From Warburgia ugandensis (lineage: Eukaryota; Streptophyta; Magnoliopsida; Canellales; Canellaceae): a DNA stretch of 64,000 nucleotides. The notes under the pieces are model-generated. The model saw only the letters and a list, made by a program, of their open reading frames with translations. It had not been told where the DNA came from and searched no databases. Of the stretch, positions 35,558-48,323 are shown one piece after another (the first letter of the stretch is position 1; every line of letters starts with the position of its first letter). The position numbers were made by a program, and so were the translations under genes. The stretch lies in NCBI GenBank assembly GCA_035236585.1, contig CP141137.1, positions 12,416,327 to 12,480,326 of the forward strand, written 5' to 3'.

Positions 35558-38500
35558 CTATAGCAAAGTTAAGGTAATATGATACAAAGACAATAACGAA
35601 GATCCAATGATAAAGAGGAAAGACAAAAACAACGAGGAGGAGGGGGGTGGCCCACTCCCGCCGCCAAATGTCATCCCAAAGATTCCGCCATCGTCACCTG
35701 ACCCCGCACCACCGCCGGTCCCACCGTTGTTGAAACCCGGGTAAGACATGCTCACACTATCGTCCCTGCACCCAAAACAAAAAACCCGGTCACCGTAAGG
35801 CAATTTTCAGTACCAAATGTTTCTTTCTGATAATGGCACTCCTTATTTTGTCTTGTGCTTCCCCAATCAGCCACTACAATTCCCCAAATTGAATCCGAAG
35901 GCAAATACAAGGGTGGGAGAAAATGGGTCCCCTTTTTAACCGAGGCTCCAATGTCATAATGGTATGGTCTTAGATTGGTAAATAATTGGCCCAATTTAAT
36001 ATCTGCCTTTTATAGGGATATAGCCACCCTCTCCTTCTCAACATTGCCTCTTGTTCAACAAATTGTGCAGTGAAGAGTTCCAATATCAAGGCCAGTGGGT
36101 GCTACTTTATTCCAGTCCATAATGTCCAAGATTCAGCCTTAATTTTTCAGTGATCAGAGCCACTCGTAGAGGTCGTGAGCAAGATTTTCATGCATCAAAT
36201 AATCCTACCGCTCAGCAGAGATTGAACACAGAGCGTTGAAGATGACGCAAAATCTCAGCCATCTATTTACAGTGGCTCCCATCAGAACTACAAATGGACC
36301 CACTAAAGCAGAGGCCATTCCTTCCACCCACTAAACTAGTACAATAAACATGCAACAAGCATGCATGAAGAAGAGATATCTGCGCCTTCCCTTCTGGCTT
36401 CAGGATATCAAATGCAGAAAAAGCGGGCCCCTGCGCTTGGCTGGCACGCATCAAAATGGAATCAAATGCGTTGGCTGAAGAATAAAATGCCGCATACCTC
36501 TTACCACAACTCTTGAATCCAGTCTCTGTCTATCCACACCAAACTGGGGAGAACTATTTTCAAACTTCATTTCACCGAAAATAATAATAAATACCAAGAA
36601 AAAAGAGACCTGAACCAAAAAGATTGAAAGCTACAGGCAGGCCATAGCAATTGAATGGAGACTTGGTCGAGTAAAAAGTGCGAGCAGCAGGCAGCGGGTT
36701 TTGCGTGATTGGATTAGGGGCTGTATTTAACAGTTGAGAGCAGAATGAATAGGCTTAAAGTAGAGAAGATATTTGGGGTGCCGGTATCAATTTGATGGGT
36801 TATAAACGCGGTTCTCTGCAAACATTTGCCTCGCTAAGCGAGGAATCCAAAAAAACTGAGACTCGACGAACAATTGACTGAGTCTACTCGGTCAGGAGAC
36901 AGACGGATTTGTCAGAAACAGGGACCAGAAAAGTCCTGAAAGGCTGACAATAAATTGGTTATTTTAGTCATTCTCCAGTGCAGACTAGATATTTAATTTG
37001 GAAAATGATAAAAAAAAAATGTTAAACAAATCGAGAAAAAAATATAAAAACAGGTGACCGTTGTTCGCCTGCCTTGTCGAATATATGCCGACAAAGATAT
37101 GATCTCAGCCGTCCATCGGACCGACCAGGATAGGTCGGTATTTAATAGAAGATTTTCATCACTTAATTATTCGAATTTTTAGACAGCTCAGACTTCCGAT
37201 TTAGGACCAGATTCAGCCGGATCCTAAGAGCGTGAAGGGCCCACTGGAAGGGACGGTGGCAACCCCGCAAAATAGAAAGAAACAAAAACCAAGCGGGAAA
37301 CTGAGGTACTGCCCTGCCAGGGGGGGATACTTGCGGGCGAATAGTGGACCCATCGGCAAGTGGGTCGAGTAATAAACGGCAGAGATTAGTTAATGCAGTG
37401 GGCCCCAGTTGCACTTTTGCAGAAATATGGTACCCTCTTGCTGATATTTTCTGTAATTAACAAGCCACTGTCTGTATCCATCCACCAATCCATATTTGGA
37501 AGAATGAAAGTGAGAGGGGAGAAAAGGAAGAAAAAGAAGAAGGAGAATACCTGGCCCCACCCAAGACACCTGCATTCATGGTTAGCTGATCGATTAGTCC
37601 AGCCGATCTGGGATCTACGCTGGACGCTTTGGCATATTTGGCCCCCACACCATCACCGGAAGGAACAAAAAATGCTCCATTCACCATAACATCTCCTTCA
37701 GTCCTCCAATTCCACCCGCCCCATCGTGACTCCGCAGTGTCCACTCTCTTTGTAACCTAAACTCCACCACAGCGCACGTTAGCACCAGTCCACCTCACAA
37801 ACAAAAAATATAAAAGGAAAAAAGCGAGGAGTGTCATTATCAAAATGGAGGAGGAGAACAGTACCTCTTTGGCATTGGGATCGGACGGCGCGGTGTAGCG
37901 ATTCCCCTGACTGTTAATGGTAGGATTAGCGCTCCCGCCAATGGCATACATTTCCCACTGCGTAAAATCATTATTAACGACGTGGATGTAGCCACGTCGA
38001 CATCTGGGCATCCGCTGCACCAGCGCCTCACCAAAGTGGTTAAACGCAATGGTGACCTGCATCCCGGAATCCGGCAAGTAGTCATCGCTGTGACCCAACA
38101 GCATAACCTCATTATGGTGGGAGAAGTAGTTGTTCGAAATAGTAATCCCAGTGGACCCCATAATCGCATCGATCAAACCATCTTTGCAGTAAGACAACGA
38201 ACAGTGGTCCACCCAAATTTTGCGGGCCCCGAAGATGGAAATCCCATCGCCATCCGATCTCGTCCTCCAGCCGTAATGCGTCGGACTGGACCGCACGTTT
38301 GCCTCCCCGGCCGAATAGCAATGGTGAATGTGGATGTTGTGGATGATGACATTGCTCACGTACTGCAAAGTAATGCAGCCCCCGCCCACGATGTGAACGT
38401 TTGCTCCTCGACCGTCGATTGTTTTGAAGCTATTCACGATCAACTCTTGCTTCAGTTTAATCAACATATTTCCGGAAAATACGATCCATAAAGGAACATC

Positions 38501-38979
38501 CTGAATCACAGCGTAACGCAGAGTCCCCGGCGTTGGATTTACTGGGTCCCGGTCCGATGAGTCTGTAACAACGTAGATCTGACCGCCCTTTCCTCCTAAA
38601 GCGGTCGCACCGAATCCAAGCCCGCAGTCGGCTAATCTCTGCCGGTTATTCTGCCAGTTGGGATCGCATCTCCAGCAATCATCAATGGGGTTTCCTGTCA
38701 TACAAGAACCAGCTCCGGCATCCCCTAACAATGACCTTCTTCTCGAAACTGATTCTTTCAATCTCCTGAAAAACAGAACAAAATGAAATAAAACTCAAAA
38801 CCCACAAAATGCTCACGAAAAACTGCAAAACCCAGCGGGGAATCTACGTATTACCTCTGGACATCTTGAACAACTGCTTCGGGGTCTGGGTGTGGCAGAG
38901 TGAAGTTGGAAGCTGCAGAACCCTTGGCAGAAAACGGGGTTAGAAACCAGATTAGCAAAATGCAGGTGTTTAGAAGCAT
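35558..38979 (-). CDS. Pectate lyase-like protein, four exons, GPI-anchor-like tail
   Basis: Polysaccharide lyase family 1 enzymes cleave de-esterified pectin by beta-elimination in the cell wall. Exons on the minus strand: 38979-38855, 38765-37865, 37756-37551 and 35765-35558; all introns are GT-AG (for example ccagag|gtaata, tttcag|gagat). The lengths sum to 1440 bases, or 479 residues plus stop. The ATG at 38979 was chosen because it starts a signal peptide ([20 protein letters not shown]). The catalytic domain spans about 65-390: [13 protein letters not shown] (67-79), WVDH (226-229), DGLID (237-241), [12 protein letters not shown], and QRMPRCRRG (292-300) with the catalytic arginine. After about residue 405 comes a Gly/Ser-rich linker ([16 protein letters not shown]), then small residues (SGPPPSSS) and a ~24-residue hydrophobic end, as in GPI-anchored proteins such as the pectate lyase-like PMR6. 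The closest named type I recall is Arabidopsis probable pectate lyase 12. The frame is intact. The 1.8-kb last intron contains no recognised element. Confidence 0.93.
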
Positions 38980-39079
38980 CTTTTCCTGCCGTTGCGTTTC
39001 GTCTTCTTCAATGTACTTGGGTAGGATACAAGGAAGAGATTGAATTTTTGGGAAAATGGGTGTCTTATTTATGATAACA

Positions 39080-41950
39080 CATTATAAAAAACATAATCTG
39101 TAGTTTGTTTGGCTCAAGGAGAGATTGAGAGGAGGAAGATTGGGTGGGTGGGGGCCGCCGGCGAGAGGAATTGCTTCCTCTCTCTGTCTCCCTCTCTACC
39201 AATTCTTCCTTGCTTGTTTAATCATACATCCGAAGGGTAAGGTTTTGGGCTTAAAAAGGAAGAGAAATCCGACCCAAAAAGTTTTAAAAAAAATAATTGA
39301 AAAAAAGAAAGAAAAAAAAGTGGGGCTGGTGCTTATCCAATGTCTTTGCTGAAAACTCTGTTTCTTTTGGTAACCCACATCGGATTTGCATGTATTTCGA
39401 CTTTCCTGACTTTGTTTCTTCCTTTTAGTTTAATATTCGTGTCTCTGCTGCAAGTAGGGTGGTGATTTTCCTTGGTCTTATATGTTTATGATATCGCAGA
39501 GCATGCGAGAAAGTACATAAATTGTCGACAGGGGCGGTCTGGCCAGTCTTCGATGAGTCTGCTTCATGTTAGATAGCTCTTTTACCAAAGTATCTTAACC
39601 TAAGAAGAGAAGAAAATAGATTTTTTTTACGGTATTCGGCCGAGTGAAGTAAAAGGTTCATACCGGCGGTTTAATTACTAATTGGTCCAGCTTAGTAATG
39701 ATCCAAACGTGGTGGCATCATGGCCCCCAAAGCAATGTCCGCGTGATGATCTTAGCCTTTGCTGTTTTGAGCTGTAAAATTAATAGTTTAGATCATCCGT
39801 ATGTTTGATGGCATCTTATGACCAGAAAGATTTCTCCCATTGATTATCTTAATCCTTCTGGGTCTCTTTCGCATGATGTACCTTTTGAGTTCTGTTAGGA
39901 GTCTTGAATTCTGCATGAGCTGCTTGCGAAAGCATTGCTAAACCAATAAGAGGCATGCACCTAATCTACTGCAAGGAGATGTGCACCCCAAAAGGTAAGG
40001 TTTTTGGTTCAAGCGTGAGGGAACACCATGCTGTCGACGAGGCATTCATGGCCAAATTGAGTTGGAGAGTGTTATCTATCTTCAAACCTTGTTGTTTCAC
40101 TTCATGAAAGTCAATTATCTGAGAAAGATTTATTTTTCAAGTGCTTCCTAAATATATGTCCCCTCTATGTGGAAGGCAATATTAAAGGCTAGCCAACTCA
40201 TTTCTAAAGGATAATCTAGTCTATGGGTTCAAGTTCAAGGATAAACCACTCGACTGACACCTAAACTTATGTACAGTTTGAGACCTTTCAAGAACATTTT
40301 GTTAATGAATTGACAGAGTTGACAGTATCTTCATCCAAATTGTAGATTTAGGGATAAAGACACGACTACCTCGGCATGGTGAAAGCAAATTGTAGAGAAA
40401 ATCAATAGAATTAGACCAAACTAGATCAAAGATGATTCTATCAGATGGGATGATTCATAGTGGAGAATTCATCATAAAAATTAACATGGCACTTTATATG
40501 AGGCCCTGTCCTTCTTCTGATATAATTATGAAAATATTTGGAATTTTATATGTCAGCCCAAAGTCATAGCCTTCAAGTGAATCGAATCTCATCATAGACT
40601 GCCAACCTTATCCAACATGCCTTCGAATAGGATAACTAGTGTTATTGGAGATGTCACAATGCTGGTGAGAAACCATTTCATGCTAACGTAATTGCCTTGA
40701 TATCAAATCTCTTTAGGATTATCTAGAAATTACTTTAACAATAAAATGACAACCATCATTCCATGGTTGATGTTGTATAAAATGGGTAAAAACTTTATGC
40801 ATAATGCTAATTATTGGCTTGTTTGGTATATCTGAAAAGATAAAACCAAAATTGTTTTTGAAGGAAAAGATATCAACATTCATCTTCTCAAGTGCATATA
40901 TATGGAAAGGTAGTGTTAATAAGGTTTCTAGTTTTGGATTTCATCAACTTTGCTTATGCAAGAAAAGATCAAGAAATTGTGCTGAAATGGGAAACAAACT
41001 AACATTTATGAGAAGCTCAATGAACAGCTTGAGTTAGATGGGAAATTCCATCTCAAAACATGTATCTTCTTAATTTTGATAGCTCAACAAAAGGAAATCC
41101 TAATAAGCCAAGAGAAGGAGAGATAATGCAGATGACAGAGGGAAGTTCATTTGCACTTAACATATTTATGCATAGCCAACCAAACAAAATTTCCATGTGT
41201 AGTCTTTCATGCTAGAACTAAAAGTTGCAACAATTTATAGAATCTCTAATCTTGGCATGTGAGAGGACTGGATATCATACTCAAAAGGATTAGAAATTAC
41301 AAATCATTCACGAGAAAGACTCAAATTATGAAGCATATAACAAATTATTAGGACCTTGGCAAACATGAAGACCTCTCACATATCTAAGAGGGGAACCAAG
41401 TGGTTGACTAGGTACCCAACTTGATAGAGTTTATTTTATAACTTCATAAATTTGATTTTTTGTCACCTAGTGACCTAGTCCTAGACAACTTTTACGTTTA
41501 TTTCTCCATCTTATTATAGTTAATTAATTTACCAAAAGAAAGGAGAAGAAACCCTCAAAGAAGGAACTATACATTTAGCCTCAAGTTAACGGTCTTATGA
41601 GACTAGTTAAAAGCCATTCTCAAAATTGAGGTTCACTACCTAACATGAGGGCTTGAAGGTGCAAGCCTGTATATATATTCTATATTGTGTATATTGGATT
41701 ATTTTGAAATTTTCATATCCTTACACATATGATATATTTGGAAGTCGAATTTGCTTTTGGATGGGCATAAATTTATGTTGGAGAAACTATACATTCTTCT
41801 TCCTCTATTGACCAATACTAAATCTTTGGCATATTGTTAAACCATGTTAAATCTCCATGTTCTTTTTATCAATGTGTTTCTTCTCCTTGCATCAAGACTT
41901 CTCTTGTTATGAGCAACAAAATGGACAATTCCAAAAGAACTAACAAATTA
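39080..41950. other. Intergenic, nothing recognised
   Basis: Includes the upstream region of the pectate lyase-like gene (an ATAAATA on the minus strand near 39065-39071 is a weak TATA candidate). No other gene or element could be supported. Confidence 0.4.
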
Positions 41951-41956
41951 TAAAGT

Positions 41957-44140
41957 CATGTCACGACCCATTTCTTGGAGGAAGGAACCTTTCCCAAGTT
42001 ATGGATCATATCATTTTGATCCCTAAGCCAACTACATGGGATGCACTAAACATCATCCCCATTCAACTTACAAAATTTATGCATAGCCTATCAGCCATTA
42101 CCAACACATGCAAGTTTAAAATAATAATAATCATAATAATAACTAAAGACCAAAAATTTCTAATCATAGATTATATCTCAAACAAGTATGCAAGTGTTTC
42201 TATATAAACACTTGCTTTTAATCTCAAGATACACATGAGTCCTTGAATACTTACTATACATAACCGCATCATATAGAAATATGTAGGACAAAGGCATCAT
42301 CTACCAACATACAAAGATTTACAAAGATACATAATCCATGAAAAATTCCATGCTAAATGTCACGCAAAATGCTCTACATGAGGATGAGGAGCCCACATTG
42401 GTCGATCTAAAGACTACTGAAAACCTAAAGGCACCTTAGTTCTCTTGAAATGACCTACTTGTATTACTTAAAATTACACAAGAAAATTTGGTGAGTTACA
42501 TGCTCAATAAGTCTAACCCTGCTTACCAAATTAAGGGTCTAATTAGGGAAAACATGCATAAGAAAGCTCAAGGGAGTTCATGTAAAATATCTTCAGGTAA
42601 ATTAGAAGCAATACATTTTATAGCAACAAGCTAACCACACATACAATTAATGTGATTGATCAACCCTATTTTATTTCAAGGAATCGTTCATCCATAGAAG
42701 ACAGTAGCATCACAACCAAAATCACATAGCACGTATCCATAGATGGAGAAATGCTTTTCCTAGCAAAGATAGCATAGGTCTAACTAGGGAATTGCTCATC
42801 CCAAAGGATTCATTGTTGAGGAACTACTCATCACAAAGAGAAATCAATAGAATTGTTTAAGGGAAGTGTTTATCTCGAAGTTCAATACTCTTCAATAATC
42901 TTAATCTAATATTCATCACACTTGTCATAAGTACTATAATATCTCCATACAAACAAAAGAATTATCGTAACAAACACAATTCACCTTTTGACATACAATC
43001 GATACAACATTAGAACATAAACGCCACAATTAAGCATCAGATAATTCACAATTCTCTTAAAGCAATTCATCATGGAACATAATCTTAATAACAAGGGATT
43101 TAAGGGATCCACTAGCTTCTTTCATTGATGTATACCCAACATCCATAAGACAAGAGTATCCCAAACACTCTTATGAGGTTTACTCATTCCCACTCTAGAT
43201 AGAAAGTGCATTCCACATCTTATAGCCGTCCATGATCATTGTCCAATTTTATGTTTTAACAATACTGCTTAATTTGTATGCAAGTCAATCAAACAAGAGG
43301 GCATCTAGGCCTAGCTTCAAATCTTTAGTGGGGATCAAAGGTACACACAACATCTCATCTTAAGTATAACATCATATTTCAATGCGTAAAACATCAAATA
43401 GAGTAATCCCATGATTTACTTCATAATTAGTTTCACTCTTCACAACAATGTTCAAATTGCCATAATCACTTACACATAAAATTTTGAGAGATCATAATAT
43501 TCAAAAGAGAGTATTAAACTAGCATAAGTTTTAAGCAAACTATACCTACATGAGCAGGTTAAGAACTCACTTTGCTTCTCTATTAAAGGATTTCTTCAAC
43601 TTTTCCCTGCTTTTAGTGAAATTGCTATCTTGTTTATCTCCTATCTTCCTCCCATCTTTGCTTGTTTTCCTACTCTCTTTTTTCTTCTTTCTCTTCCTTT
43701 CTTCTTACAACCCTTCTTCTTCTTTGCAATTTTCTTCCAATTCTATAGGAAATGCGAGTTTGAAGATAAGGAAAGTATGCATAATATGTGGAAGCCACTA
43801 ATCTATTTGCATGCAAAGCTTATCGTAAGGGTAACATGTCAAAGCCACCAATCATGCTTGCCTACAAATCTTGTTGTAAAGTTGACATGTGGAAGTAAAT
43901 AATCAAACTCACGTCCAAATCTTCTTATAAAGCTGACTCGTTGAAGCCATTAATCATGCCAGCAGAAAAAGCTTATTATAACACTAACATGTGGAAGTAG
44001 CTACTCAGTTTCCTGCTTAGACTTTCATCAGTTACTTGCCTAGATAGGTAAAGCTATTAGCTTAGCTTAAGCTTTTGACAAGTACCAGTTAGAGTTTTCA
44101 TTACTTGGCATTTCACTATAAAGAGTTTTTTTTTTTTTTT
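41957..44140. other. Unassigned repeat-like DNA, possibly LTR-derived
   Basis: 'tgtcacgaccca' at about 41957 resembles the start of some gypsy LTRs, and the area lies beside gypsy integrase sequence. I found no matching second end, so this is only a suggestion. A 51-bp minisatellite lies at 43780-44010, and a pyrimidine-rich tract at about 43600-43730. Confidence 0.25.
43780..44010. repeat. 51-bp minisatellite, ~4.4 copies
   Basis: Units begin at about 43782, 43833, 43884, 43935 and 43986 with 'acatgtggaagccactaatc' or a variant. Spacing is exactly 51 bp although the units are diverged. Confidence 0.8.
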
Positions 44141-44146
44141 TTTATC
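44128..44146. repeat. Poly-T tract
   Basis: A run of about 19 T. It could be the poly(A) of a retroposed sequence on the minus strand, but nothing recognisable is attached. Confidence 0.5.
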
Positions 44147-46269
44147 AATGCCCTAAATAATAATTAGATTGATATGTTAATGAAATTCAATAATTATAAA
44201 TCTAGTTTCTTAAAATAAACAAATTTAGATGCACAGTTGATTGATAGGTTAATGGGGATTCTTATAATTGCCTCCACCTAAAAAGAATTGTCTTCTAAAT
44301 TTGCATGTCTCATGCTTCAAATAGGTGAGATATTATGTGTTCACATATGTTTCATGCTCTTAAGTGTCCTTTTCCATCTAATGATTCTACCAAAGTACTT
44401 CTGCAAGGGGTATCTCCTTTTCTCTTAGCATATGTACATTCTTGTCTAAAATCTTTACGGTTACTTATCATAGGAAATTTTTTCTTCAATTGCAATGATT
44501 GTAATGCAAGAAGGATCTACAATATATTTCCTAAAGAGTTGAAATATGAAATATGTAATGAATCTTGGTAAGTTCAAGTGGTAATGTTAGTCAATAACCT
44601 GCATGTACAACTCTCTATCAGGTCCCATAAGGTCCAATATGACAAGAACTTGGTTTCCCTTTTCGACTAGATCTCAGCACTCCTTTTCATGATGAGATTT
44701 TAAGAAACACATTATCTCCTACTTGAAAAGTTAAGTCCTTCCTTCCATAATTCATGTAGCTTTTCTACCTACTTTAAGCCTCCTACAAATGTTGTCTAAT
44801 ATCTTGAATTATTTCAAAGGTCATTTGAGCTAATTTAGTTCTAAGGACTTGTCTTTTTCAAATTTCGTCCCAGCTTAATAGGGTTCCACACTTGTACCAA
44901 TAAAGTGCTTCAAATGGATCCATCCTTAAGCTAGCTTAATAGCTATTATTACTACTAAATTCCATTAATGGCAAGTGTACATCCTAGCTACCACGGAAAC
45001 TCATAATGTAGGCATGTAACACATCATCTAAGGTATGAATGATTTGCCTACAATGGCCATCTACCTAAGGATGAAAAACTATGCTGAATGAAATCTCTTT
45101 TCCCATAGCTTGTTGGAAAGTTTTCTAAAAGCGAGATATCAATTTGGAATCTCAATCTATAACTACATAAATCACAACTCCATGACACTATACTACCTCG
45201 ACCACATAAAGTTGTGCTAACCTCAGTAGACCAAATTCCCCCTTGATCAAAAGGAAATGAGCTGATTTTGATAACCAGTCTACCACAACCCAAATGCCAT
45301 TAAAGCCTTGTTGAGATCTTGGTAATCCCATTACAAAGTCCATGGTTATATGTTCTCATGGTCTTTTTGGTGTAGATAAGGGTCGTAAAGTCTTATTGGA
45401 TGTTGGTTGTAATATCCTTAATTTTTAAGATAAAAATAGGAAATTATTAAATAAATTAAAATAAAAATTTATGGATGAAATTTTTTCCTGAAAACATAAG
45501 AATTAGAAAGTGCTCGTCGATACGAATCCAACGCCACCAAGGCAGAGAAACGGAGCTCAAACGAGGGAGTTATGAGCCGTCAAAGTTGGAAGGGCAAATT
45601 GGTCATTTGATAGAGACGTATTAGACAGGGGTCCAAATTGATACTGGCACCCCCGTCTTCCACACGTCTCTACCAGGGCCGGAAAAATCGCCGGAGAGAC
45701 GTGGAAAGAGGCGTGTGGGGAAGAGTTTCTCTTCCCCAAGACTCTAAAACCTATATCTATGCTCCTCACAGGAGCCAAAACGCTCCACTTTGAGCGTTTT
45801 CTCTCGAGTTTCTGTGAGACCCTAGCTTGAAAAGATTTCATTTTTCCGGCGAGTGGAACCCCGGCAACACGAGCAACTCCGGCCAGGTGCAAGGTAAGCC
45901 TCAAAACCTATGTTTTTCTGTATTTATTAATTAGGAAATTAATTAGGAAAACGTTTAAAAATTTTGGAAAAAAATCAGATTTTTAGGAACCTGTGTGCAC
46001 GCTACTGTTGGAGTGTGATTTCATGGATCAAACCTTGTCTGTTTGAAAATCGCACCGTCCAACTAGTGCACAAGAGACCCAAGAGCATACCCTTTAAATT
46101 TGGGAGTGATCCAACGGTGGAATTCTCCAGAAAACTCAAAAACCAGTACCTAGGGATGATTTTAGGAACTTGGGAAAAATCGTTTAAAAACCATGGTTTT
46201 TAGGAAAATTAGTGCAAAAGGAGGGCATAAATGGATTCTAGAGAGAATTCTGAAGAAAATGGCGCAAAA

Positions 46270-46570
46270 ATCACGCAAAGCAGACTCAGCAGCTCACGGA
46301 GGCGGCCGGAATCCGGTCGTCTTCTCCGGCGTCGTCAGCGGCGTCGGTGCCACGCGCCGACGCGCCATGACGCACGCGGGACGCACAGGGGACGGCGTCG
46401 GATGGCCGTCGGCGGCCGCACGCATGCGCGGCAGCGCGCGGCGGAGACGCCTGCGGTGGCGGCGGCGTGGGGCCGGGGACTGCGTGTCCCGTGCGGCGTA
46501 CGCGTCGCCGTGCGTCTTCGTGCGCCGTGTACGTCGGTGTAAACGGCGGAAAAGGGTGCCGCCGGTTTAA
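46270..46570. other. GC-rich island inside the solo LTR
   Basis: About 300 bp dense in CG dinucleotides ('cgcgccgacgcgccatgacg' and similar) within otherwise AT-rich DNA. The overlapping long open frames on both strands are what GC-rich DNA gives by chance. I saw no comparable block in the related LTR at 15150-16963, so it may be a captured segment. Confidence 0.6.
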
Positions 46571-48303
46571 ACCACCTTATGGTGGTCGGCAGCCCCATTT
46601 TAGCGTATTTTTCACTAAAACTTGATTTTGGGAGCTAGAGAGGTCCAAATCACGATCCGGAAGAGGCGTTGTGACCGTATTGACGACGCGGACCTAGTTT
46701 TAACTTAAAAACTTAGAAATGACCACTTTTTATTTAGAAAAATTTTAAAATAGTGATGTGACATGTACAGGTGCACTTGAATATACCAATTAAAGGGAGT
46801 TATTAGCAAGCTAGTGATCTCACATTGAGGTAGGTGACGACAACTAATGTTTTGCCTTGATTTTAAACCATGTTTAAACATAGCATCATGTGTGATTGTG
46901 TTTTAAATTGCGATTTTTATTTACCATGGATTTCATGCGACATTGCGTACAGGATGGTTATTCCAAATTAAATTCTTTTACTAAATAAACTTATTTAAAA
47001 TGCTTTTACAAGCATGATGTTAATTAGTTATGCTTAATTAGAGATTTATTTCTTATTATATATATAGAAAATGCATGGATTTACATGGAAATGAGTATAG
47101 AGGCTTAGTGGCTGGTCCTTTTATAGGCTAACCCCAGGATGAGGGGCATGTCTTGGGGATTTCAAGCTATAAGTGCTCTTGAGTTTAGCATATACATATG
47201 ATTTCCGTGTTTTATATTTGATGACGGGTGCTCTCGCCCGGTGGGCGTCATGCTAGGAGGGATAGGGCAGGCCACCCAGCTTCTGTGATTATGATGTGAT
47301 GAGTTTGTGATATGATAGACACTGCCCATAGATGGCATTCGGTAGGGGTTTGGTAACATGGATAGTCCACACTACGCGGTGCAGGCCTTTCCATGGGGAC
47401 AGACGTTAAGTCTCCCGTTATGGTGTCGACGGAGAGCGGCGGTGGTTGATACCCATGGAGGGTTGCCACTGCAGCATGATGGCCCATATTCTTGTTATGT
47501 GTGCATGTATGATGAGCATGGTTATAGATGGTATGCACAGGTGTGACGACACTCGAGGTTGACTATGTGTACTCGATCAGGGATGTTAGTGCGATGTGGT
47601 GGGACCCATTACCTTAGGGTGCCCTTATTCTTGTTGTATGCTCCATTTTATTGATTTATGTCATGTTTTAACTCCGTGAATTTCATGTTTTAGCATATGG
47701 AATAAATTGACATTTATTGAACATGGCATTATGATATCACTATCTTCATAAATGTTAGATTTTTCATCAGTATTGTTCATTAATTCTAGCATTTATTACA
47801 TTAATTGTCTATATACCTACACAAGCGATAGCTTGCTGAGGCATTGCTTTGTTTTGCAATGCCTTAGATCTCGAGCGCGACACCAGGAAAGGAAAAGCGG
47901 TTGATAAACCTTGAGAGCTGCTGAAGACTAGTTTCCCTATAGTTTTAGACAGTAATGTGAGTCATTAGAGTGGATTATCATTTGAATTTCATTATAGACT
48001 GCATACTTTATATTTGGATGTGATTTAGATCTTTGGACATATATTGGACGTTTATATGGGATGTTATGATAGATAGACCCTGGGCCATATTATTATTGTA
48101 TTTTGGACGTTTATTTGATTTAAAATAAAGGCGCCTATTTATTTGACGTTGATTTATACGCGGATTATTTATTTATGTTTAAATTACATGTACGCCATTT
48201 TGAGAAAGGAAAAATTAACACCCGGAGTTTTTAAGATAGGTTAGTAAAATGTTAAATAAATCTTTTCTCATGGGATCCCAAATGCTCTTATTTAAAATGC
48301 CAT

Positions 48304-48323
48304 TATTATATATATATATAAAA
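48304..48323. repeat. (TA)n microsatellite in the solo LTR
   Basis: About ten TA dinucleotides near the right end of the solo LTR. Confidence 0.8.

Noticed and set aside
37982-38491. 169-codon plus-strand open frame
   Set aside because: Antisense shadow of pectate lyase exon 2, whose frame has conserved catalytic motifs.
46193-46598. Long overlapping Arg/Ala-rich open frames on both strands
   Set aside because: They arise from a CpG-rich block that lacks stop codons by composition; no domain, no start context, and they lie within a solo LTR.
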